This document shows, piece by piece, positions 24,601 through 36,600 of a stretch of 64,000 bases of DNA (position 1 is the stretch's first letter; each line of letters opens with the position of its first letter). Below the pieces are notes generated by a model. It had not been told where the DNA came from and did no database searches. It worked only from the letters and a program-made list of their open reading frames with translations. Both the position numbers and the translations under genes were made by a program. Source of the stretch: Apostichopus japonicus (Eukaryota; Echinodermata; Holothuroidea; Aspidochirotida; Stichopodidae); NCBI RefSeq assembly GCF_037975245.1, contig NC_092563.1, positions 1,639,001 through 1,703,000 on the forward strand. Direction: 5' to 3'.

Positions 24601-27600
24601 GCAGCACATGTACCGTGGTACAGTAGTTGGGTATAGGGTTAAACACTGCAGTTGTAAAAATGTACGCATAGTGCACGCTATTCATTGTTAGGCAGTCTAG
24701 AAACGGGGCTTTGCTGAACGTTGTTTGTTTCATAATATCGGAAGTTTTGTAAGTTGCACTTTTTAAAGATTGAAAGACATATTAAATCTCTTTTCATTTT
24801 ATAACATGATATAGCTACTTTAACTTGTCATTTTAAAATTTTCATCAGTTGCGTGACAATTTAAATAAAAAAAGTTGTCAGTATTTTGCATCCTCAACTG
24901 CGAATTTTTTCATCGCCAGACATCGCAAAAAATGACAATTTTCGGGGGCTTTCGCCCCCAGGATCCCCACGAGGGGTTCTACCCCATGACCCCACCATAG
25001 CCCTAAGACGGGCCCCTGGACACCACGCCTTTATGCTCGCACGTTACGTGTGCTAGGCAGGCGAACAACGGCGGGAAATCGGCAGTGTGTTCGCAGGAAA
25101 TTGAACAGGGTTTTCCAACACTGCTGAACTGTGCAGTTACTGTATGCATCATGTTCAAGGTTTTCACGAAGGCCTTTGGGGAAATGAATGGTTAGTACAG
25201 TGTATATATGCTGCACTAATGCTGTGTGTAGGCCAAGGTTCACGAAGGTCATTGGTTATATTCGCGCGCCGTAGACGTGTTTTTAGATGTTACGGAGAGT
25301 CAGGTTTCCATGGATATTAATCGAAAATGAATCTGAGTTTAACTGACGCTAAAGAAATGGATCGTCTTGGGCAGATTAAAAAATCATTGCAATTATAAAT
25401 AAGTACAGGTAGCTCTGCTGTTAAAAAGAAAAGTTCAATATCGGTTTGCTGTTATCGGCAATTAGGCAAAATTTTACCGATACCGATATGCTGCCGATAT
25501 TGCAAATATCGGCCGATACCGATATTGAAAATGATTATCGTAGCAACACTAGTATAAATAATAATAATAAACAAACATTTTCTAGTTAATACATTGATCG
25601 CCAACATTTGGTCCGTTTGTGGTAATTTCAAAACTACTATTCAATATTGGGGAACTGCTATGCAACAAAAATATTGTATAGCAATTGTCGAAATTTGTTG
25701 CTATGCAATTTTTTGGCCATAAGTCGAACACTGCACATGACCTCATGCTGTACCTAGCAGGTCTCCTGCATTCAAAAATAACTTCCATTCTATCCTGGTA
25801 ACATAAATTTTGAAGGGAAAAAAAATTGAAAAAAAAACAAACTATGCTGAAGAATTTGTTCCACAGGCTCTTGTTCCTTTTCGTGCGAGAAATAGCAGAT
25901 TCTATCAGAAGATAATTTCTATAAACTACCAATGTTATTTAGATTTGGGGACATGTATTGTACCTTACAGTTTCATATGACCTACAAAGAAGCTCTATGC
26001 ATGCGATAGATGAATATCTAATAATTCTACCAGACCATACATGGTACTTGAACAAACATGATTACAATCAATGAAACAGCTGGGAAACCATCCTAGACAT
26101 TTCATGAATGTTCATCAGCAAGTGATTAAACATTTATAATGTTTCCAACTCATGTTTATTTATATTATGTCTTTTTTATTTCTGAATGTAGAACACACAT
26201 TATTGTACAATTGATCAAAATCTCTTGCAATGAAGACTTCTGGATATTTTGAAAAGACACAAATCGACATAATTATGGTTCATATGGCAGTGGATTAATT
26301 GACACTGATATGATGCTCATTTTGCAATTAAAAATGTTAAAGGTAGCAATTCAATAAAAAGTCAATTTGATGTCATGACCCTTTATGGCCTTTATTCACA
26401 CTTTGGGGAGGGGGAGGGGTGGGTGCTTGTCCTTAGATCATAAATCTGGAAAGCTGTAAATTGTGCAGACTGTGAAGAATCAAAGAAACCACTGACTCAT
26501 CATGTTAATCAAAATAAAATAAAACATTTAGCAAACTGCTTATCCACTAGAGAGCCTGTGTATGAGAATGTGTAAAAATAAGTTGGCCTGAAGTTTCGAT
26601 CCTAGCAGGATAGCAGATAGGATACAGGATTGATCTTTACAGGGCCCCTAACTACAGTGACTGGTTAACATGATTGGTATCAGTAATTAACACTGAGAAA
26701 ATGAGAGCGTCACACGCTAGATATATTATAAGCTGGTGCCAGTAATTCCAATCCAATCTCTGCTGCAATCGTGCATGGTTGTAGATCTGCCTAGATGGCT
26801 ACCACTCGCAGATCATATACAGAGGAGGATCTGCACCACTTTCTAACTGGTTATTAATAGTTTTGGTATACCATGTAATATAATGTGCTGTGAGAAAATG
26901 GAATAAAAAAAGCCCACTAGGTGTTATATTGTAGCAATTCTATTACATTGACTTCGAGTGTTGCTAGGGTTACCAAACACTCTATTCTGCAGTTTATATG
27001 GCAGATATACTCTTGATGCCAGTATGGTGCCGGTGTGCAATCGTGCATGGATGACAGTCAAACTGTTCAATCCATCATTACTTACAAGTTGTGCATCAAT
27101 TGTTGATCTCTAGTTTCCTCTAGACAGTTTGTATCAGACAAGTGTTCAGTATAGTGTCTAACCAGTGTCTGACCTGCCATAACTCGACCAAGGTCACAGG
27201 AGTTCAGGGAATTTTGAATACAGGGTTTCTTGTTTTGTGCAACAACAGCAGCTCCTGGCCACCATCTGATCAGGGAGCTGCTACTCTAACAGCAGCTCCC
27301 TGATCTGATGTCATAGTGCTGTTAGCATGTAAAACCTATTGATGACAGCTATCTCTATAGACCAATATAATGATCAATAACGATGGTTTATCAAAATGGA
27401 ATAATAAAATACAAAATGATTCAATAACAATGGTTGGATTTTGTGTACCCTTGTAGTCCATTAAGACTTGGTGGGAGCGCTTCACCAAATCTTTATGAAG
27501 ATTTTTAAATGACTAGTTTATGCACTTGGAAGTTGAAATCCCCAGGGGTAGGGGGGAGGGGAAGGGTACCATGGTAATAATTCAACTAAGTTTTTACTTT

Positions 27601-30600
27601 AAATTTCTCCAGCTGTTTGTATCTATTGAGACCATTTTCAATTTTTATGAATGGGAATTATCAGGACCAACTGCTCTTTGAAGACATTGTCATGACAGTT
27701 GCAATCAAAGAACAACCTTTTTGAAATCATTTAGAGCTTTAATACAGAACTTTGATTTCCACCTGTATGATCGTGGCTGATGTAGTTCTCTTGTGGTCGT
27801 GAGTTCTATGACCCGTAACATTTATGACTGTTTTGCATCTGCGATATCCATTACGATAATTAAGTTTCTCATAGTGGGTCATTGTGGTATCTAGTGAGTT
27901 CTGGTTCTGGGAGGTTACAGACTGACTGCCAAATCAGGAAAGGGAGCTAGTTAAGCTATTATAAGACCCTGGGGGTGATTCAGAGAATTTAACACCAAAA
28001 TAATGCTAGTGATACAAATGAATTAATTGTGCAGACAAATTGAATGGTCAAAGCTCAATGGAAAGCTTATTCAAACTTGAAATTCAAACTTGCAAAGAGA
28101 GACACATACAGTACATGATATATAGGAGGAAAGCAGTTCTCCAAATTAATGTGGCCTTCAAACAAATTCAAAGGTAGAAAACCAGTTTGTATTTCTTTGA
28201 CTTGTTCAGACATATGGAAATCTACATCAGGTAGATAACATGTGTTCCTAACTGTGTTGCTTTGCTTTCTCCATGTTTATTATTATTGCCTATATATGAT
28301 AGGCATGTTGGAATGCAGAATGCTCCTGAGAATTATTTACCCATAAATGTATACAGTGACATGTGTTTCATGTAGCCGGCTCTAACAATGAATAAAGATT
28401 TTAATGTTCCTTTGAGACTTTGAGTTCATATAGTGTTATCATACAATGGGAATTAAGCTATCAAACCTGTGAGGGCTACCATTTAATGTCTTTAGTATTG
28501 CACATATATGTTATGGTCACTGGAGCTAAGAAGCATTTTTTATTGACACTTAAAACCATTTGGACCTACTGAGACATATGTTAGTGTTACACTGTATTAA
28601 TACTCTACAGTGTCTGGGAATAATTTGGCCCTACTGAGACATGTTAGTGTCTCACTGTATTAATACTCCACAGTGTCTGGGAATACTTTGGCCCTACTGA
28701 GACATATTAGTGTCTTACTGTATTAATAAAACACAGTGTCTGGGAATAATTTGTACCTACTGAGACATGTTAGTGTCTCACTGTATTAACACTCCACCGT
28801 GTCTGGGAATAATTTGGCCCTACTGAGACATATTAGTGTCTCACTGTATTAATACTCTACAGTGTCTGGGAATAATTTGTACCTACTGAGACATGTTAGT
28901 GTCTCACTGTATTAATACTCCACAGTGTCTGGGAATAATTTGGCCCTACTGAGACATATTAGTGTCTTACTGAATTAATAATACACGGTGTCTGGGAATA
29001 ATTTGTACCTACTGAGACATGTTAGTGTCTCACTGTATTAACACTCCACCGTGTCTGGGAATAATTTGGCCCTACTGAGACATATTAGTGTCTCACTGTA
29101 TTAATACTCTACAGTGTCTTTGAATAACTTGGCCCTACTGAGACATGTTAGTGTCTCACTGTATTAATACTCCACCGTGTCTGGGAATAATTTGGCCCTA
29201 CTGAGACATATTAGTGTCTTACTGTATTAATACTCTACAGTGTCTGGGAATAATTTGTACCTACTGAGACATGTTTGTGTCTTACTGTATTAATAATACA
29301 CAGTGTCTGGGAATAATTTGTACCTATACTGAGACATGTTAGTGTCTCACTGTATTAACACTTCACCGTGTCTGGGAATAATTTGGCCCTACTGAGACAT
29401 GTTAGTGTCTCACTGTATTAATAATACACAGTGTCTGGGAATAATTTGTACCTACTGAGACATGTTAGTGTCTCACTGTATTAATACTCCACAGTGTCTG
29501 GGAATAATTTGGCCCTACTGAGACATGTTAGTGTCTCACTGTATTAATACTCCACCGTGTCTGGGAATAATTTGGCCCTACTGAGACATGTTAGTGTCTT
29601 ACTGTATTAATAATACACAGTGTCTGGGAATAATTTGTACCTACTGAGACATGTTAGTGTCTCACTGTATTAATACTCCACAGTGTCTGGGAATAATTTG
29701 GCCCTACTGAGACATATTAGTGTCTTACTGTATTAATAATACACAGTGTCTGGGAATAATTTGTACCTACTGAGACATGTTAGTGTCTCACTGTTTTAAC
29801 ACTCCACCGTGTCTGGGAATAATTTGTACCTACTGAGACATGTTAGTGTCTCACTGTATTAATAATACACAGTGTCTGGGAATAATTTGGCAAGTCAGAA
29901 CATCCAGAAAACCCTGGAATTTATGTCTGCAATTGTAAATGTAGAATACAGTATTTAACAGTATGTTTTTTTCTCTCGAGGCTACTGTAGCTTTACTCCC
30001 TCGCGAGTTAATTGTCTGCAAACACAGTCAAACAGAGGGGAATTAATTCCTACATGTATGGAATTAGGCTACGATATGTAATTCTGTGACATCTCAGAAA
30101 AAATGAGGTCCCATGGTAACTCACCTTGAATTCTTATGAAGAAACATTTTGCAAAACAACACCTATAGATGTCTTGTACGGAAAATTGACTCGCTGTGTA
30201 TGCTGTATGCAAGTAATTTGGCTAGAGCTGTTATCTGTCTGAACCCCGCAAATCTTAACATTGGCGGGTCAAGAAACCTGTCAGTATAACTTCCACTGCT
30301 GTCACTTCCACTGCTGTATTACTGTCACATTAGCATGGTCTGTTGCATAATTGTTCAGTCACTAGCTCTTCTGTGGGCAGTGCCTACCTTGTTAATTGAT
30401 ATTTGCATCCCTTCCATTTACTTCCTTTAATCTTAGAAGATCACCATGCATGTAAGGCAGTTATGATTGACACGTAGCTGTGGATTCACAGAGGACGGAT
30501 ATGTTTGCCTGATGCTTCCAAGTTACAGGTTTGACTGCACTGACAATGTTACTCTCATTTCTCAATAATTGTTTCAGATCTTGTGTTTTATCACGTACAT

Positions 30601-33600
30601 TTGTTGGCTTTATTGCGAAGGGATACTTACAGTATATAAATTCACAGGCATTGCAATGTCCAACAAACAACACGTTACTTTGTCACAGGTTGTTTATTTC
30701 ATTTCAGCAATCTAGAAGACCAAACATGTTTATCTGAGCTCTAAAATGTCAGATTCAGATTATGCCACATATTAGATCATTCTCCAATAATTTTAGTTAT
30801 CAACTCTAAAACAGGCCAGAATGGTAGTTTATTTTGCTGTTTTCTACCTTCCAGGTGATGGTTCCGTCTCTACTTCCTTTCATGCCCTTGCTCAGTGGAG
30901 GCAACTCTTCCCAGGATCTGTGGACCCTCCCTACAACTTACCAGATCTCATGAATTCAGTTCAACCATCTGCTAAAATTATTGCCATCATAAGGGATCCT
31001 GTAAGCAGGTAAGCTATTGCCCTATTTCTGCCAACGTCGTCGTTTCATTTGATGTATATAAAAGGTCGGGGAAGACAGGCTTAAAAGTATTAAATCTACT
31101 ACTCGGTGCATGTTTTCTATAAGTTAGATGAATGCCATGAAAACTACAACTGTGAACCCAGCACCACCCTGTCGCACTGCATGGATTTCATTATTCATTA
31201 TTAGGTCATTCACAATTTATGTTGATCGAAGATCAACTCATCACTAAGTCATTGAATGTTAGTATCATGAATGTCATTTCATAATGTACAGTAACACTGT
31301 CACATAGACAGATCATTTACATTCAAATCTCACTCCATATCCTAGAAATATTTTTCAGTGCTCAATTTAAGCTGTTGATGGAAAGTATTTATTTTGAAAA
31401 GAAAGTAGTGAAAGGTGATTCCGATATTCACTTTATATCTTAGTAATATTTTACAAGTGTGCTTTTTGAGCTGCCTTTGACAGGTTGAAGATTATGAAGA
31501 GAAGAAAGTAGTGTACTGACCATTTTCAAATTTTTCTCCATATCCTAGTGATATTTGTAATCACTCAATTTGTGATGCTAATAATGGAAAGTAAGATTTT
31601 GAAGGGAACAAAGACCGTGCCTTTGACAGGTTGAAGATTATGAAGAGAAGAAAGTAGTGTACAGACCATTTTCAAATTTTTCTCCATATCCTAGTGATAT
31701 TTGTAATCACTCAATTTGTGATGCTAATAATGGAAAGTAAGATTTTGAAGGGAACAAAGACCGAAAGACGATGTCAAATTTCACTTCATATACCAGAATT
31801 ATTTATAAGTGCTCATTTTAAGCTGCCTTTGCAAAGTTGAAGTAAGATGGTTGTTGTGGCATTATTTCTTTATCTGTGTTTTTAGCTGACTAGTCTTAGT
31901 AACAGAGTTAGCTTCTATGAGTGTGAAGTTACTCAGTCTTGACTGGTAGATTATATAACTTTTATCTGCAGAATTTATTGTTTAATACCAGTCGTGCCCA
32001 CAATGTGTGAAGTTAGTCAGTCTTAGTTAGTCAATAGTATGCTCATATTTGTGAAGTTGAACAGTCTTGCCAACAGAGTATGCTTCTATGTGTGAAATTA
32101 GCCGGTCTTAGCTATCAGATACTTTTGCTTTGATCTGTTGAGTCAGTCCATATCTGTTTTTTTTTGTATGCAAGTCACTTGGAGTTAGCCAATCTTGCCT
32201 ACATTCAGTGTACACTAGCTTTCATCTTGTACTTTTGCCCCAGTTACAAGTATGCATTTACAAAAACAGGTCATAGCTGTGTACTTGTAGCCGGCTAATT
32301 GAAGGAAACGTTTCAGACAAAGGTTTTAAAAGTTTGTGTGTAAATTAAGAATAAGGGATGCTTATTGTAAAATAAGCTAGAATCTGCTAAAATGGTCAGA
32401 AACTTGCTATCTGAGTGTTGCACATTAACTATTCTCAATGACTCTTTGTTAGTTATTTTTTTGACTACTTTCCTAACTCCCTTTCCAGATTTTATTCTGC
32501 CCATCTTTACAATGGAGGAAAAAACAATATGTCTTGTAAAAAGGCTGCCAAGGAAAGTGTTGCTTGCATGGAGACCTGTCTCCAACACCACACAGATAGG
32601 TTGTGTACTTACCAACAAGTTTGTGATGTTAGTCAAACTTTTTTGAAGCTGCATTTAAATGGCGGAATGAAAACAAAAAACAAAGAAAAAAGATCAATGT
32701 TATTGGGCTATTGCTTGGTTTACTAATCACAAATTGCTGGTATTCTTCTTTTCATTTTTTTTTTATCAATGTCGCTTTTTCTTTATCAACTTGGTCTCTG
32801 TGATAAAATTTGTCCTCCCTGATAACACGACTACTACCATCCGTTCTATAGAATCACTCCGTGTGTAGAGTAGTCCGCAAATTGCAGGCTGGCACAAGAT
32901 GGATCCCAATAAATTCCAAGAGGAACACCAAATTTTGATGATGCTATGTTTCACTCATCTATCTAGAGAGCTCTGTGATGTAAAGTGAACCGAATAGAAA
33001 AATAATCAGGTTCATTGGATGATATGAAAAAGAGACACATAGATACTAGGTGTGGAGGGAGGGGGATGGGGGGTGGGGGTGGGTTATGATTGAACATTGT
33101 ATTCTAAGATATGAACCTAACATGAACTAGTGAGGAAGGGTTACGGTTGGTTTTATGATTATCACAGTACATGTTTTTTCTTAGTAAAATGTACTTAGAG
33201 ATTTGAGATGATGGAACCAACCAATTATTGTTTTATGATTTGTATGCAAACATCAATATCAGCGCCGTCAGTTTGCAATATTAGTATTTGGGATTAGTGA
33301 AAGGCTACTTAATCCCATATTGTGTTACCATTTAAACTTAAGCAGGGAACCTGTGCTGCAAACGTACAATCAGGTTGTTAGCTTCATGAACATGTTTTTC
33401 AAACTCCAGGGCCCCAGACGGCCATCTCCCTCCTCTTATTATTTTCTTAATGCTGATTGACATGCTGCCACCTATGGGCATGGTGCTTCAAGGGTTTCAC
33501 TGCCAACAAACATTACTATCAAGCCTACACCCCTTCCCCTCCCCCACCCCTCTAATCCATCTCCCATCCCATTTTCTCAAAGCTCAAACCTGCATTTAGG

Positions 33601-36600
33601 TTCCTGCAATCTATTAGTAACCGCCTAATTTCTTCCTTTCCTTTATTTGGCTTGCTTTTTTTTAACTAACTGTATTTTGTAAATTATTTAAGAGGCAAAA
33701 ATGCTATTAACATCCACCCCCCTACCCCCCACCCTATAAAAATGTATCATAAAATCATATCATAAAATCAGAAGTATACTTATCAGGAGAATGTTGCATT
33801 CAGAACTCATTGAAGAGTTACTTTATAGATTCCTCAGAATATGCACCTTGTGACATCTAAAACTGTTTTTCGCTCAAGAAGGACCCAGAGACCAGCCCCC
33901 CCTCCCATATTCTACATGGCAGTGCTCTGCAGACCCAGGGCTTAATAACTCCTGGATCTACACCAGCTGCATAATCCTGTGAAATATTAGGGATGTGGGC
34001 AATCATAATATAGTTTTAGGAACAATTTCCAAGGACACGTCGTACATACAATCTTGATTTCAAAGTCATTCGTGCACATCACAGGCGGGTCAAGGGATAC
34101 AGACACAAACACAAACAAAACTAGGGATGAGAACAGAAAAAAAAGTTTGCTCCTGTGCAGGGACGTAGCCAGGAGTGTGGGAGTGGTTGCTCCCCCTCCC
34201 CCCCACAACCCCTTTGAGTACCCCAAAATATAAAATTTAACTAAAAGCAGGAAATATCATTAGAGCCCTCGATCTTTTCAGGTTGAAGGAAGCTAAGCGA
34301 CCCTTCTCAATCTTTCCCCTGAAAGTTCGTCTGCTACGTAATACAATACTCTTACCATTGTTTATTTCCTGCAACGTGAGAGGCATTGTGGGCAAAAATT
34401 TTCTTTGTAGGCCTACATCATGGCACTTCGTTTTATGTAATTATGCTCCCTTTGTGAAAAGTGCCTATTTTAAAATTCTGCTCCCCCCCCCTTCAAATTT
34501 CTGGCTTCGTAACTGCTCCTGTGTACCAGTTTGCTACATTTGCCCGGCCTACCTGGTACCTGTTCATTACAAATTCAACATAGAACCCAACTATACTATA
34601 TGCATACGTAAGCCTAAGGTTTATTATATGTATAGGCTGTGTACAGTAGGCTATGTACAGTTACTTTGTTCATTGTGTCAGTGAACTGATTTATACTTCA
34701 ATGCCACACTTCTATAGTAACTAATAATGCTCTACTACATTGGAAAATCTCAGAAAGTTATGTAGAGGATTTGGTACTTCACTTTCTCATCTTTGTTAAT
34801 TTGTTTGTCTGCATGACCACAATTGCAAAATGCCAGCTTTTTATTAATTGGACAGTTTCTTTTACTTATAAGACCAATGCATGAATGACCTCTGCCTAAA
34901 ACGTCTAACAACCTGAGAGAAATGATTTTGGATTTAACCCAGATATGCTTTTAGGGATGGATATATTCAGTTGATAAAAGCATTGTATGTACAGTGATCA
35001 TGAGGTCACTGGAATCCCCTGGGTATAGCCAAGGTATTCTGCTTTTAACTTTCTTTTACAATTTTTCCAGTGAATATTTTATCTTATCCTAAATATAAAT
35101 TCTGTAATAATATCATTTTTCAGTTTATTGATACATTGACATCATATCAGACAAAATGTTGATATGTAAATAAGCCTTTAATAAAGTTTGATACTGCTTT
35201 TATCTATAATAAAGCAAGATTAATAATTATTTACTCCATTCCTCTCTTATGAGTCTTAATGCAACATATGCATTCCAATCTACCTACAGTAGCCCACAAG
35301 AGTTGGTAGCAGTTAATAGCACTACCCCCCACCCCCCAGCAAACCACTTCTTCAGGGTCAATGCTCACTTCTTCCATCCAAACTTGCCTCTTGTTTGGTT
35401 GTCCAAAAGATTTTTGGACTTTAGAAATGGCGCGCACTGCATAAGAGCCGTTTGTAATACTAAAATGTATCGATTTAGGCTTGTGGGTGAGTACGGAAAC
35501 ATTAAACTATGCAGACGTAGTCTGTTGGCCTGAGGCTGAAGTCCTACTCTCAGTGACTAGTCTTTTAGAGTTTTGATGCATTTTCTGAAGTCAACAGTTT
35601 CTGAATTTTGGATTCCATCACCTATATAAGCACTCTATGAGTATCATATTGTATTTTGCATTCCAACTGCCTCCATTCCTTTCTGTGGTGTTGGGCAGTG
35701 CCCATGAAGTGGGTCATTGAAGGCGGAATGCTAAAATGTTACCAACTTTTGTAGGATAGGTAGATGCAAGTGCTTTTGTTGAATGGAGACAGGTAAGTAT
35801 GATTCAAATTGGTAATCTTTTTCTTTTTCCTTTTGGGTGTTGGTGACTTGCGTACTTTCTGCTTTCACAAAAGCTAGCATTGCAACACTATACGGGAAAT
35901 CGAATTGGGATTACTTACCAATTTTATGTTTGTACTCTTGTAACACCAGATTCGATGGATAAACCCCATGAAGTTATGTAATTAACGACATATCATCATT
36001 AAATCTAAACTCTCATCAGCATGTTAGTTGTCGAAATGGCAACAAATGATAATTTGAAAGAGAAAACTATATAGTTCTGGGGTGCTTTCACATTAACCTG
36101 TGTCAATGATTGATACTAAGAGCTCATCAAATTACAATTCTCTGACTGAACTTGTCAAGGCTCATATCGAGTAATTTCGAACCCTCCCCAAAAAATTCTC
36201 CATATTGATTTTTGTTTACATAATACATGCATGGTCATAATTTTGTGGTCATAATGACGTAGGTAAATACATACATACATATACATACAAACATACACAT
36301 AAATACACAAAGGCTATAAGCAGAAACAATAAGGATGCCAAATAGCATCACTTGGCAATTGCCTATGATCATGAATAACTTTAAAGTTTAACATAGATTT
36401 GTCTATGGATTGGAAACTCTTGTAAACTTATAATATATGAATATAATTATGATTTTTCTTCTGTTTGGTGATTCTCTCTACAGCAACTCTTTCGTGGTAT
36501 GTACTTCATCTATCTGAATGACTGGATCAAGGCATTCGGATCCACACAGGTTCATGTGATCCTCTTAGACGACTGGATCAGTAAGCCAGTAGAAGCATAC

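Larger units (their letters stand above)
22576..30854 (+). other. 8.3-kb sulfotransferase intron
   Basis: No exon seen. The content is mainly unique AT-rich DNA with a GT/GGGGTG patch (about 23640-23690), a 1.55-kb hAT-like element (24183-25733), a short hairpin (27268-27305) and a 63-bp minisatellite (28560-29890). Short polypurine patches with GGGGAGGGGAAGGG occur near 26403 and 27548. Confidence 0.5.
31009..36483 (+). other. Introns flanking the FYSAHLYN exon
   Basis: Apart from the exon at 32489-32627 I see no coding sequence. The interval holds a 146-bp tandem duplication (31472-31764), degenerate repeats with GTGAAGTTAxTCAGTCTT (about 31880-32140), polypurine and C-rich patches (33050-33090, 33530-33560, 33715-33735) and a hAT-like MITE (34158-34515). 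Confidence 0.45.

Noticed and set aside
28560-29890. CRISPR-like appearance of regularly spaced palindromic repeats
   Set aside because: Units are contiguous copies of one 63-bp sequence without unique spacers, in an animal intron. It is a minisatellite.
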